A stretch of 64,000 bases of DNA from Mariannaea sp. PMI_226 (Eukaryota > Ascomycota > Sordariomycetes > Hypocreales > Nectriaceae). The position numbers were made by a program, and so were the translations under genes. Below, one piece after another: positions 35,327-46,168 of the stretch. The stretch spans positions 1,054,001 through 1,118,000 of the forward strand of contig JANFOG010000012.1 in NCBI GenBank assembly GCA_024336345.1, given 5' to 3'. Every line of letters begins with the position of its first letter. The stretch's first letter is position 1. The notes beneath the pieces are model-generated. The model searched no databases. It had not been told where the DNA came from and saw nothing but the letters and a program-made list of their open reading frames with translations.

Positions 35327-35397
35327 CAATCCCAGCCCAGTCCCAGTCCCAGTCCCAGCTCAGTCCAAGTCCCCAAGTCCAGTCCTAGTCCTAGTCT
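35327..35397. repeat. Degenerate CCAGTC hexamer repeat
   Basis: About ten imperfect units of CCCAGT/CCAAGT/CCTAGT in tandem. Confidence 0.75.
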
Positions 35398-36872
35398 TCG
35401 GTCCCTCAGCCCTAGTTTGTCTTCTTGTTGGAACGGAGACAACTAATGCCCACCACTTTGTCGGTCGGTGTGAAAGACAAGCGAGGGCCACACCAGAGGT
35501 ATTGCTGCCACAGGGGAGGGGGGGGCTCAAGCCACTTGCTTCAGCCTCTTGGGTTCTTTGCCCATTGAGCGTTACCCCATGACCAGTCAACTCAGCTTCG
35601 ACCTCGGCAACCTGATAAATAGAACACAGGAGAATACACAAGAAATCTCAAAGAGTGTTGGTCAGCCAGGAAGAAAGAGCCGAAAGATTCGAACCAGAAC
35701 CTCACACGGGAGCAAACCTGGCTAGGCCCGAGACGGACAATAGGTGCTAGACTTTGGGGTGACACTGAGGACAAAGGCCAAAGCAAGTGCCGAAGGGAAA
35801 GGAAGAGAAGGAAAGGGAAGAGACAAGAAAAGGGAAGAAAGAAAGAGCCAAGTAAGTACCATGATATGCCGACACTGGAGTCAGAAGCTATCCTACCTAT
35901 TACTATTGCTTGATGATTAACAGCAACACGCGAACGCTAGGTAAACACGGACACGATCATTCACGAGACCCGGGGGGACAGCACCCAGGGGACCGGTAGA
36001 TCCATCCGCTCATCTAAGTGGGAAGACGTCCCATTGTATCGGTTGATTCTGTCTCGTGGCACTGAGAAATCTCTCTTCAGTGGGGTGATTTGGAGTCCCG
36101 AAGCACGAGACACGGCATAGCCTACCATCCTAGAACTGCAATCGGCTCTAGAAAGCAACGCCAGTGATCTCTCAGACCTGTGTGGCTCTGGAGGAGTGGC
36201 ATTGGAACAGAAGCGTCGAGTAACCTCCCGTTACATCGAATCGCCGGCGTGCCGCCGTATAAGCAGCCCGTACCCGGAGTCAGGGGAGTCGAAGAAGTTG
36301 AAGCTAAAGGGGAGGTTGCCGACGTGGGTCTGAGGCCAATCCAAAGCCAACTCGACGAAAGAGGTACGACAGAATTCCGAAAGCCCGGCACCGCGGGACC
36401 TGGCTTTTCGTAGCCAGCAATCAAGCAAGCCACAAGATACCTTGTTTCCGAGCCGTTACTACCAGACCGGGACACCTTAACGTCCGAGAGCACGGTAGAA
36501 GTCTCACGATTTGCGGGTATCCAGCCTTGTCTCGCCCCCTCCTCAGGAGAGTTCCTTTTCCTTGGCTTCAGCTTGTGAAATACAAGTAGAAAGCAGGGCC
36601 CTCCTCATCTTTTAGAAGTCAAGTTCAAGTCAAAAAAAGATCGAGGTCAAGGCAAAAAGCCAGAGACGAAGACAACAAACCTTTACACGTCAAGCGTCGA
36701 GCACACACGAATCAAGAGACACACGTATACGAAACGAGATCGAGACGCCGAGCAGCAGCCGCAGTGATCTAGAACTCAGACGACGAGATCTAGATTCTCT
36801 CTCCCCGGCCCTCCGCGACCCACGATTCGAGCCCAGCATTACCATCAGCTTACCATTCAAGGGCTCTCCACT

Positions 36873-36932
36873 ATGGCGAGTGAGCACGGAGCAGATGCTC
36901 TATTTTACGACTTCCTCGTCGACGAACCTGAG
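36873..36932 (+). other. Candidate first coding exon of the bHLH gene
   Basis: The ATG at 36873 (actATGgcg) opens 20 complete codons, MASEHGADALFYDFLVDEPE, then a GTACGT donor. A phase-0 acceptor exists at 37841-37843 (CAG), with CTGAC 22 nt upstream. Joining would replace the first nine residues of the 37817 model with these 20, giving 519 residues. The intron would be 911 nt, long for a fungus. Supported by splice logic only. Confidence 0.45.
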
Positions 36933-37719
36933 GTACGTAGCAGTCGGGTATCCGACGAATTCCCTTTCTATTACAGAAATGGATAGCCCACACCCACAAA
37001 AGCTTGTTGGGTGGGAGGGGAAGGAGGGGAAGGGAGCATGGCGGTCCACGGTGTGTAACGTCGCGCACATGGCAATTGACCCAGTGGTTGGCAGACCTGA
37101 GGCTGTGAGTGGTTGTTGTTGCGCAACTGAGACATAATGGTTTCTAATGGGGTCATCGGCTCAGTGGCTGAGATCTCGAACCTCGAATTCTGGGGACACG
37201 GACGATGGCGACGGCGACGGCGACGGCAGGTGTCGAGGTGTGCCCTACTTAGTCTTGTCGTCCGAGGCATTACTGAACCTTTTTTGGAGTACCAAGTGGG
37301 GATGAAGAGGGAGGGAGGCGTGTGAGCTGGGAGAGTTGCAGTTGTGAGATTTGAGATATAAGACAAGAGATGACTGAGTGGGTGAGCTGGTGGGTTGAAC
37401 ACGCAAGTCGGCGTTTTCGGCGGGCGAATGAATAGTGGCGCGACGACGAGGATGAAGCTTAGAGGGAAAGATCGAGGAAGCATTGGTGTTAGGGTGATTA
37501 GGGTGGCAAAACAAGAACGAGGAGTAAAGAGGAAAAGAAAAGAAAAGAAAGTGAGACATGGCAGAGGGGAGAGCTGTGAGAGGGAGAGAGAAGTGTCGAA
37601 TGAGAATGAGATGAGCGAGTGAGTGAGCCAGTGCCACCATGTATTGGGAGTAGGGCGCACGCCCAGCCGACCAAGACTGAGCCTACCAGGACAAGGCAAG
37701 ACGCAACATTCAAACAAAG

Positions 37720-37745
37720 AGACAAAGAGACAAAGAGACACACAG
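37720..37745. repeat. Short GACAAAGA tandem repeat
   Basis: About three and a half copies of an 8-bp unit, GACAAAGA, in the leader or candidate intron of the bHLH gene. Confidence 0.7.
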
Positions 37746-37816
37746 GAAGAGATGGAGGGAAGGGGCGAGAGGGGAAGAGAGAGTGTGAAAGAGAGCAAAC
37801 AAAAGAGACGCAAAAC

Positions 37817-39343
37817 ATGACTGACATTTGCGAGAAAAAACAGATGCCCACGCCGATGCCCACAACGACAACGACAGCAGCAGGTGATGAACACGCGAAC
37901 GCGGGTAACGCACCACAATCGTCACCCCATCTCGACGTCGATTTTGCGTCCGGTATTGACACCCACAGGCCCAATCTAGCCCATATGCAACAGCCCATTT
38001 CCGTTCCGAATCGAACCAGCTCTGAGCCACAGCGGCACCTCCCGAGAGACCACTCGGCCCAGCGCCACCATAATCAACACGGCGCACACGCCCTGCTCCC
38101 CGTCTCAGTGACGGCTCCCTTGCCTGGTGGTGTGGCAAATGTGGCTGCCGTCCATGCTCCGCCTCAGCCGCAGCGGCGCCACCCTACGGGACACTCATCA
38201 CGTGCCCAGTCACGTCACTTAGCAAATAGCAATCATCTGGCCGTCCACGACTTACACGGGCATGAGCATCGTAATTCGGCGCCGTTGGCGACTGCGAGCT
38301 TTCCAGCTCCCATCTCGCCAGCATTGGCTGCTCCGGGAACCTCCATGCCGGTAGATTGGGGGGTGTACGGCGGTGCCCATCACCAAGCAACGCTGCATGC
38401 GTCCCCGTTCGAGTTTGAGCTTCACGGCAGCAACGCCATGATGCCTCCAATGTCATCTCATGGTCACATTTCGCCCACTGTCTCTGACCACCATGCTCTC
38501 TCTTACGGAGGTGGGATGGTGTCGCCTTCTACAATCCATTCTCCGCATAGCCATTATGGGTTCGGGAGCTCTTGGGAGGATCATCTGGGACAAGACGCCA
38601 GCACACCAACTGTAACAACTCCAGCTGGGCAATTTCTAAGCAATCCTTGGACCGAGCCCGAGGAACTCCACGCAGAGACCGATCGATTGCAGGATGTCCG
38701 GCCAAAAAAGGCTCCCCGCTCTAGAAGAACCAAAAAAGATTCCCGCCGAAACTCGAATAGCGATTCCCGAACTGGACCGTCTCCCGATGCTACAAGTCCC
38801 AGTTCGAGCCAAACAAGCCGTGCTAGTATTGCAAGCAAGACCCATTCTATTACATCGTCTTCTGTGGCTTCTTCTTCTATGGCTTCCACCTCGACAACGT
38901 CTAGCCGTCTAAGCAAGCTTCGGAGCGCATCCCGAACCTCTAAGAACAGCCACAGCAAGCCAAGCGATACTGTAGAAGAGCGCCGAACCCGGGCTTCCCA
39001 TAATCTAGTTGAGAAGCAATATCGAAATCGTCTTAACTCTCAGTTCGAATCTCTCCTCAATGCGCTCCCTGAGCAAACGAGACATGGCAATGACGGCGAA
39101 GAATCAGACGCAGCAGCAGACTGGAGCGATCGACGAGTCAGCAAGGGTGAGGTCCTCGAAATGGCTCGAAAGCATATCCAAACCCTCGAACGGGAACGGG
39201 ATAAGCTCGAGCGGGAGAAGAGTGAGCTGCAGGGAAGTCTCGCACAGTACAGAAACACGGCAGGCTCTGAAGGCTCTAGCGGTACTCCTCTTGCTTTCAA
39301 CATTAGCATGGACGACGACGACCCTTATGAGAATGACACATGA
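37817..39343 (+). CDS. bHLH transcription factor with SREBP-like basic region (Fus c 3-like)
   Basis: The frame from ATG 37817 encodes 508 residues. The N-terminal 380 residues are low-complexity, rich in His, Ser, Pro and Thr, and include short ordered runs such as PVDWGVYGG and SNPWTEPEE. The basic region and helix 1 start at about residue 387 (RRTRASHNLVEKQYRNRLN), with His395, Glu399 and Tyr402. After FESLLNALP comes a long acidic loop, then helix 2 (SKGEVLEMARKHIQTLERERDKLEREKSELQ), extended as a leucine-zipper-like coil. His and Glu are the standard E-box contacts. The Tyr sits where SREBP-type factors have it, but no membrane span follows, so this is not a membrane-bound SREBP. Similar fungal proteins are listed as the Fus c 3 allergen (from memory). 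The first nine codons may in fact be intron (see 36873). DNA-binding class is firm; targets are unknown. Confidence 0.88.
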   Translation: MTDICEKKQMPTPMPTTTTTAAGDEHANAGNAPQSSPHLDVDFASGIDTHRPNLAHMQQPISVPNRTSSEPQRHLPRDHSAQRHHNQHGAHALLPVSVTAPLPGGVANVAAVHAPPQPQRRHPTGHSSRAQSRHLANSNHLAVHDLHGHEHRNSAPLATASFPAPISPALAAPGTSMPVDWGVYGGAHHQATLHASPFEFELHGSNAMMPPMSSHGHISPTVSDHHALSYGGGMVSPSTIHSPHSHYGFGSSWEDHLGQDASTPTVTTPAGQFLSNPWTEPEELHAETDRLQDVRPKKAPRSRRTKKDSRRNSNSDSRTGPSPDATSPSSSQTSRASIASKTHSITSSSVASSSMASTSTTSSRLSKLRSASRTSKNSHSKPSDTVEERRTRASHNLVEKQYRNRLNSQFESLLNALPEQTRHGNDGEESDAAADWSDRRVSKGEVLEMARKHIQTLERERDKLEREKSELQGSLAQYRNTAGSEGSSGTPLAFNISMDDDDPYENDT

Positions 39344-40059
39344 ATTCCATGGATGTCTTTTTAGACTATGGGCTTTTTTGCACACACAAATGAGGAATGA
39401 CTGCGAGGAAAACAATTCAAGGAACATGCAAAACCAGAATAATATCAAAGACGGGGAAAAGAGAGAAATTTTGCAACAAAAAAAAAAGACAGGAGTGGGA
39501 CGAAAGGTCATGTCAACTTCTCCCCTCATTCTGAAGCGGCCATTTACTGCACTTTTGTTTCACCTATTCCGAATTTTTTTATTATACTGGCCTCCATACC
39601 CGAAACAATGGAAGCATTTCTTCCTCTTCTTCGTTCTCCGAGACAACATATTTCATGTTTCGAGCCTCGATGATACGAACAAGTCGAGAAGATGAAGAAA
39701 CCCTTGAAATGCTTGTAAGGATCCTATGAATGGTTAATGTAACTTTGTGTTACCTTCGATTTTTCTTTCGTTTCCTTCTTTCTTTCTTTCTTGCTTTATG
39801 TCCCATTCCTTCTATTGTCTTATCAGCGGTGTTATCCGCAAGCACCAAGAAGTGTGAAATCTGGAAATTTTGATAAATACCGGGCTTTGCAAACTACCAG
39901 TGAATGATTTTGAAATTGATGCCACTGATTTCGAGTCGGGTCATGCTCAGGCGAGTGGGATAGCTATCAGGCGAAATGGAGGCGGAATTCTGCCACAAAA
40001 AATTTACCCAGTTCTTTTTCTTGCTTCATTTTCCGCATGTGTATTGCCTCTCTCCTTCT

Positions 40060-40105
40060 CCCTCCCTCCCTCTCTCTCTCTCTGTCTCTCTCTCCCTTTC
40101 TCTTT
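40060..40105. repeat. (CT)n-rich microsatellite
   Basis: CT dinucleotide run with CCCT and TGTCT interruptions. Confidence 0.75.
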
Positions 40106-41368
40106 TGTAACCTGATTTCATCCTCTTCTTTTTCTATTGCTCGTGTCCATGGTTGAACATACTTCCTGGTTTTTATCAGATGTCGGTTAATATCTGTCCA
40201 TAACTCCTGATTCACATTCCCCCATCTTGGTAGCAGATCGAGATCCTACATATAGAGCCATCATTCTAATCTATACCTGCTCCTGTTCTTTCTTAGGCAT
40301 GGTTTCTTCTTGCTTGCCCTCGTTTTTCTCACTTTTAAATCTTTTCGTGTTTCTTATTCTTCATTGCAACATATTGGCCTTTTTCCCAATGGGCACCGAC
40401 GAAGTTCTTGTTGGTGATTTTTATTTGTGGGATGGATGGAACCTCGATGAGACGAGAGAAAAGGACCAAGTATATTTTAGACATGGAGACACTTCAAGCC
40501 TCTGAATTCAGATGGGTTTAATGACGACTGGTTTTTTTCTCATCTATTGTGAACCAACAGTTGCCCCTTATACAAGAAACAAAAATGAAATTCCAAATGG
40601 TCAGTTAAGACAACTCAGTTCGACATTAATTTCTTCTGGTTGGAGGGCGATGCCGACTTGCAATTAACTTATTCCAGATGTGTGTGACAATGTACCTTTT
40701 GCTAATAGGTAAACAAAAACCTTAGCATATTACCCAGTTCCCTTCAGTTATTGTCTTGTGGCAGTTGAAGTTGAGTTGTAAGAAAAACATTCAGTCGCCG
40801 GCATAGAACCATTACCATTTCCCTTGCCAATTCAGACAGAGTGTTGGGGAAAATTGAAAAAGAAAGAATGAAGAAAAAAATAAGAATGATGACAGCACGA
40901 CAACATACACACAGGAAATATGAACACGCCTTTGCTTTGTTTGGTTGCCTTGATTTCTTTTTTGTATATTTTTTGCGAGTCTCAAGCGCGCTCCTTGCTC
41001 CAGAAGCCAGTCGCTATTTCAAAGACTAAATTTTTTGTACAAATAGCTTTTGCTGCCGGTGTCTAGAAGTTCATAAATCCATCACTCATCATATAGATCA
41101 CATACATCCCAATGATCTTCCCCTTTTTCAGCCTTTGTATCCATCCATTCACCATTCCCTCGCGGACCTCGGCTTGCTTTTGACTTATCTTCCTCGCCTA
41201 CACACACACCAGTTATATCTAGGTCTGTTGCCACCGTCTCTGCTGTCCGTCCTTGGATAGCCCGCAACAACCCAAGGAAACCTGTATCCTGATGAACGAC
41301 TTGATTTTGTACCTTTTGAATTCCTCCATAGAAGAGAAAGAGAAAAAGGGAAGTTGAACCAAAAAAAG

Positions 41369-41373
<5 letters not shown>

Positions 41374-41409
<36 letters not shown>
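41374..41409. repeat. (GA)n microsatellite
   Basis: About 18 GA units, in the presumed 3' flank of the CRIB gene. Confidence 0.9.
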
Positions 41410-41410
<1 letters not shown>

Positions 41411-41930
41411 CAAATAACAAAAACCCCAAACGGTGTCCAGATGCGTTGTGTAGGACCCCAAAAATGCGCCTCTAAAAACACGAGTGTCAAGAAACGAATG
41501 CGCTCTAATCAAACAAAGGGAAAATGAAATGACCTGCAGTTTGGTGCCTTTTTTAAATAAGGAAGAAAAAGGGGGAAGGGAAGAAATGCAGATGCAACAC
41601 TCTCTTCCAATGACTAATTCATGTGATGAGAATTTGGAGGGATAGATGGTGGGATGGTGGCAAATCGATGCAATCCAGGTCTGTTTCTTGAGCCTGGTCT
41701 GACGAAATAGTTCAAGTCCCTTGATATACATGTTGTACACCCGACATATATAGTAAGTCAGGAGAACCCAGAACTGTGATGCAACAAATTTGATGCAGCT
41801 GGGGTTTGTTGCATGCCTACGGCGTAGAGGCAGGAGGGTGAAGAAAAAGAAAAAAAAAAGGGGGTGCAGACGCGCAGCGCCCAACATGTGGCATCATGTC
41901 AATGAAAGAAGACCACGTCCTTACATGCCT

Positions 41931-44462
41931 CTAGATTCTGTCTCCGGTTGTCTTCACGTACGAACGAGGGAAAAGAGCGTACTGGCCGACGGGCGGTGCT
42001 TGGCTCAAACTCGCGGTCCTGGCCCGCTGACGCCGAGGCTTCATCAGGTCCGGGGACTTCAAGGGTAGCACATCATCTCGGACAATTGACTCGCTGGCAT
42101 GGCTCTTGTGGTGGGACCTCATTCCGATCTGTGCCGATGGGATTGGCGTCAGCTCAGGCACGGTATCTCCATCCATGGGTGCTGGCGGCACCGCCTCTTC
42201 CTCCTCGTGATCGCTCTCATCCTGAGGGTCGGCGAGGTGGGTACTGGGCACCCTCTCGCCAGATACGTCTGACCAGGGCTCCGTCATCTTGTTTAGGGAT
42301 GTGCTGCTGGTCAAACGCGTTAATGTCGTCCAGGTTGAATTCGCCGAAACATGACGTTCTCCTGTAGAGTCGGAGACGGTAGTTGAATTAGTGGTCGTGG
42401 TTGAGACACTAGCCCGCTGCTGCTGCGCCAGCGTGGCGGTATGGTTCGTGGCAGCAAGGTTGTCCTCATAGAAGGCATTGGACTTGAAGAATTTGGTCCG
42501 GAACTCTTCCTCGGGGGAGTATTCTTGCTTGTCGTTCTCACTCAGCAACATTTGGTGGTGATAGTCATTTGGGATGAGCAAGGACGGAGAAAGGGTGAAC
42601 CCATGCGACTCTTTGAAGCTCGAGGCCCGAGAGTCACAACGAGCATGGGAGGGCATCAAACTTGGGGGTCGATTCAGCCTCTCAGTGCGAGGGAGTGAAA
42701 AGTTATTCTTGACTGCTGTTGCTGAGAGGGGAGTGGTGGCCTCATACCCAATCTGAGGGGAAGCTTGACTAGCAGGGCTTAGAGCCGGCACATCAAAACG
42801 GGATGCGGAGAGCATACCAGGTGAAGAGCGAGCAATGCCCGCTGTCGGAGCCTCACTCAACTCATCGTCAAATACGGCCACGTGAACAGGAGGGGCAGTG
42901 GCAATCCCTTCTCGGCCGACATCCAAAGAGGGGCGCTCCCACTCGTAATCGAAATTAGCGTCAGCCTCATGCTCATAGCAATAATCAATATCGTCCTCCC
43001 AGCTCTCATGGATAGGGGATACATGAATCCCACGCCCATTCTGCTGAGAGAGTGTGCGAAGAGCTGGCACAGACTGACTAGCCCTAAGGGACGATGAGTT
43101 ACTAGCGAGGCTAGCCCTTGACCGACGAGTAAATGTCAAGTTTTCTTCCTCCTCTGGCACATCAGCTAGGGGTGGTTCATATGCTACAGTACCTGGTGCC
43201 GCTAAAGGCCAAGCAGCATTATCAGGTGTGGTGATTGCATGAGAGAATCGAGATTCGTCAACGGCCGGGAAGTGGGCGTCCGGGGCTATTTCATCGGGTG
43301 CCACCAGTGAATCATCATGATAGTCCTCTGGGTTGAAGGGCTGAGGTCGATAGAATCCTCCGCTTGTCTGTGGCCGATCAAACTCAGACGTTGGGCTTCC
43401 ATATCGATTGGACTGGCGACTAGACACTCGAGGAGGGACAGGGGGGAGAGTAGGTGACGCGATTTCCTCAATGGGTGACCTCGGGGGCCGGACGGGCCTG
43501 GTTGGACTTGATCGGAGCTGCTCCTGCGAACGGACATGCTTTACCAAACGCCGGGGACCAGATGTAGGCGCGGTCTGGCGTAGGGTGTGCGGGTGTTGGA
43601 GAGTCGAGGTATCGTCGCCGACATGGTCAGGGGAGGGCTTGGAGAAATGGGCGTTGGAGTTTTCGGAATCCGTAACTTCACCAGTACTATTCGATGGACC
43701 AACGCGCATAGTGGAAAATTCCTCCACTAGCTCTCGACGATTGACGTGTTGCAAGTTGGCAATCTGGTCGCGAGGTGTATGAGTTACATGTTGAAAGTTG
43801 TAGGGTCCAGAGATCTGAAGCTTCCTCTGAAGAGCCGTCTCATCGCGAGACGATTTTCTCCTTGCGAAGATAGTCGGCATGAAGGCTTCCTTGAGGTTCG
43901 AAAGAGAGGGTTCGCTCGGAAGGTCGGCCGAGTACAGTGAGCTCCCCGAGGAGCTGTTGGCACTGCTCTCGCGCTTAACTCTGTTGGATTTGCTTGACCT
44001 GGCACGGCGGTGAAAGATATTCTTTCCCAGGACTTGGACGCTATCCGGTCGATCTCTAGAAGGACTAGCACTCGTGGTAGAACGGTTTGAAGAGCGTCGC
44101 GAGAGTGCTGCGTTGTCCAGGGCCTGTTCCCATCCGGCCCTCTCTGAGACGAGAAGCGAGGAAGAACTCGATGAAGCGGCACGATGGCCGTATGCTCTGT
44201 TAAGATGTGTAGCTCGCTTCATCTGGTTGCTCAGTTGGCGAATTCGTTCTGGTGAGGGAGGGCCATCCATGGCAGGTTCCAAGAAGTCGGTCATGTTCTG
44301 AGGTTGTGGAGCATGAGGTGCATCGCTGTTGACATTTTTGTTGCTACCATCCTTTGAAGTGTCGTCTTTTGCTGTTGAAAGAGGAGTCAGGTTGACATTG
44401 CGTCCGGAGTTACCACTTCGATACTCCGAATAGTAATATGGCATAGTCGTCGCCCAGTTCAT
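41931..44462 (-). CDS. CRIB-domain protein, candidate Cdc42/Rac effector
   Basis: A single-exon gene of 843 residues. Residues 217-228 read ISGPYNFQHVTH, matching the CRIB core ISxPxxFxHxxH that binds GTP-loaded Cdc42 or Rac. It is preceded by basic Lys/Arg segments (HRRARSSKSNRVKR) that could contact membrane lipids. No kinase domain follows, so this is not a PAK. The remainder is Ser/Pro-rich and probably disordered, with PxxP runs (PTRPVRPPRSP, LPPVPPRVS) that are candidate SH3 ligands. The C-terminus ends in a short ordered motif, VGQYALFPRSYV. It may act as a scaffold in polarity or septation, like Gic-type effectors; that is inference. Another ATG lies six codons in (44444), so the exact start is uncertain. 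Confidence 0.85.
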   Translation of the reverse strand: MNWATTMPYYYSEYRSGNSGRNVNLTPLSTAKDDTSKDGSNKNVNSDAPHAPQPQNMTDFLEPAMDGPPSPERIRQLSNQMKRATHLNRAYGHRAASSSSSSLLVSERAGWEQALDNAALSRRSSNRSTTSASPSRDRPDSVQVLGKNIFHRRARSSKSNRVKRESSANSSSGSSLYSADLPSEPSLSNLKEAFMPTIFARRKSSRDETALQRKLQISGPYNFQHVTHTPRDQIANLQHVNRRELVEEFSTMRVGPSNSTGEVTDSENSNAHFSKPSPDHVGDDTSTLQHPHTLRQTAPTSGPRRLVKHVRSQEQLRSSPTRPVRPPRSPIEEIASPTLPPVPPRVSSRQSNRYGSPTSEFDRPQTSGGFYRPQPFNPEDYHDDSLVAPDEIAPDAHFPAVDESRFSHAITTPDNAAWPLAAPGTVAYEPPLADVPEEEENLTFTRRSRASLASNSSSLRASQSVPALRTLSQQNGRGIHVSPIHESWEDDIDYCYEHEADANFDYEWERPSLDVGREGIATAPPVHVAVFDDELSEAPTAGIARSSPGMLSASRFDVPALSPASQASPQIGYEATTPLSATAVKNNFSLPRTERLNRPPSLMPSHARCDSRASSFKESHGFTLSPSLLIPNDYHHQMLLSENDKQEYSPEEEFRTKFFKSNAFYEDNLAATNHTATLAQQQRASVSTTTTNSTTVSDSTGERHVSANSTWTTLTRLTSSTSLNKMTEPWSDVSGERVPSTHLADPQDESDHEEEEAVPPAPMDGDTVPELTPIPSAQIGMRSHHKSHASESIVRDDVLPLKSPDLMKPRRQRARTASLSQAPPVGQYALFPRSYVKTTGDRI

Positions 44463-45724
44463 GATGAAAACGGTTGCCTCCGAGAGGCGGAGGGCACTAG
44501 CGAGGTGTGCCCTCTTAATCTAGACGCTCAAAGGAATCCAATCCTGATGATGGCATGTGAGAGATGGTTGTTGTTGAGCTACGACACGTAACCAAGAAAA
44601 CAAAATATGGGGTCAAGGTCGGTAGGATGCGTCTCTGAAGAAGGAACGTGTAACAGACCAAGAATTGATCTTGTTTGCAGAGGGGTGGGGGAGGGACCAG
44701 GACGACCAAGGTGACGGAGCAGTGTATAATATAGGACAGACCGGGAGGAGAGATTGATGTAATCTTGGGGCAGAAGAGGGTAGCCTCTCAAGATTAGCCA
44801 GGGCCTGGAGCTGGAGCTAGAAAAGGCTAGGATGTTAGTCCAGGGGGGGACCCTTTCGACGGAACGTCGAGGTTGAGTGGGCTTGGGTTGGCCCCCGAGA
44901 ATCTGGGGGGGGTCGCAGCAGGGGCCGGTCTAATAAGAATGGATCGATCAAAGGGCCGGCGGGACACAGTGTACGAAGTGCGGCTGCCGTAATCTCATGC
45001 GACCTTGGAGCTCCTGTAAGGCGAGTTGAGGTTGGAAGTGGTGCGACTTGCACCGCTCAATGGAAAGATAGCACTGCAGACGGTTTTGAGAAGCGATATC
45101 GCGACACTACCGCGTCTCGACGAGCCAAGGTGGAGGTAACGGTAGAGAAGGATATCCACAATCGATAAACACGTCACAGGAGTGAAGATCCGAGTCGTTG
45201 ACGAGTGGGTGGAGGGGACCCAAGAGAAAAAGAAAAGAAAGGAGAAAATTCTTCAACGCAAAAGACGCGATGGCAGAAGGCCAGATGCCGAGGGCTTGGT
45301 AGCTCCAATGCCTCGATCGACCGCTAAGAGAAGAGAGAGAGGGGAAAACAGTGACAAAACAAATTAATTTTATTGTCAACACCGACAACAAAAGGCCGTC
45401 GATGAGCAGAGAATGAAACTGAAAGGGAGAGATATAGAGTAATGTGCTCTGCCCATTGCATCGCGCCTGGATGAGCTTGATATCAGAATGCTCCATATAG
45501 ACCGGGATCTAACTTATCCAAGCACAACAAACCGTGATGGTATCGACGGCCATGCCCTGTTGTGTACACAGTATCGCATCCCGCAGAATATGTCGCCAGG
45601 ACAGGGCCATGGGGATCAGCGGGTGGGCGTATGTTTCGAAGCTCTCTCCTCGAGTTTAATTCTTGGGTACGGGTACCATTGCTCGAGCCAAGTCTGCGTT
45701 GTCTGATACGACGGTACAGTGGTA

Positions 45725-45749
45725 GTGCGTGTGCGTGTGCGTGTGCGTC
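45725..45749. repeat. GTGTGC tandem repeat
   Basis: About four copies of the hexamer GTGTGC. Confidence 0.75.
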
Positions 45750-46130
45750 GTGCTCTAGTAAGTGCCGTCTCCACGGGGAGAGCTTCTAACGATAATTTAG
45801 CCGTGTGGTGCTCACTAAGGGCTCTCTGTCTCTGTGAAGTCGGGTAGTAAACTACCTAGGTAATTAGTTGTCCTGCACTGAGGCACTGGCTGCACAGTTG
45901 CTGTACTTGGTGGTTCCTGGTCGACGCAGTGTCCCCTGCGCAACAGCCAGAAACCGGCTCCCTGAGCAATGCAGGAACGAAGTTATCGTAAGCCCCACAG
46001 AGGGTCGGGTGTGGCCCACACGGCGGAGAACAGGAGGTGGGTAGCCTGGCCCTGGCTGCGAGAGTACTGCATAGGTTGGTACCTCTCCAGATTCAGAAAT
46101 ACCCAGGGACCATGTAATTTCTACGTGTAC

Positions 46131-46168
46131 TGTCCTGTCCTGTCCTGTCCTGTACTGTACTGTACTGT
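46131..46168. repeat. TGTCC/TGTAC pentanucleotide repeat
   Basis: Four TGTCC units followed by three TGTAC units and a partial one. Confidence 0.85.

Larger units (their letters stand above)
29503..36872. other. Long gene-poor region
   Basis: No supportable gene in 7.4 kb. The first part is the 3' flank of POB3. The rest holds microsatellites (CA at 31890, CTAC at 34474, a CCAGTC-type hexamer at 35327), polypyrimidine tracts (32140-32235) and purine tracts (33080-33225, 35790-35860). The open frames present are low-complexity translations of these tracts. The last 300 bases (about 36560-36872) look like a transcribed leader before the ATG at 36873. Confidence 0.45.
39344..41930. other. Convergent intergenic region
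   Basis: 3' flanks of the bHLH and CRIB genes. Contains a (TC)-rich tract near 40060-40105 and a (GA)n tract at 41374. The largest open frames here lie antisense to low-complexity sequence and lack any domain. I see no gene. Confidence 0.45.

Noticed and set aside
35680..35720. tRNA B-box-like sequence on the minus strand (GGTTCGAATCT)
   Set aside because: The flanking bases do not pair as a T-stem and no cloverleaf or A-box could be built.
36971..37918. 315-codon open frame on the minus strand
   Set aside because: Its product is a low-complexity translation of the purine-rich leader/candidate intron of the bHLH gene, Ser/Leu/Phe-rich, with no domain.
41219..41887. 222-codon open frame on the minus strand
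   Set aside because: It includes the (GA)n repeat translated as a Ser-Leu run, lies in the 3' flank of the CRIB gene and has no domain.
46131..46168. Possible CRISPR-like or telomere-like repeat
   Set aside because: Simple pentanucleotide repeats without spacers and not matching the TTAGGG unit.
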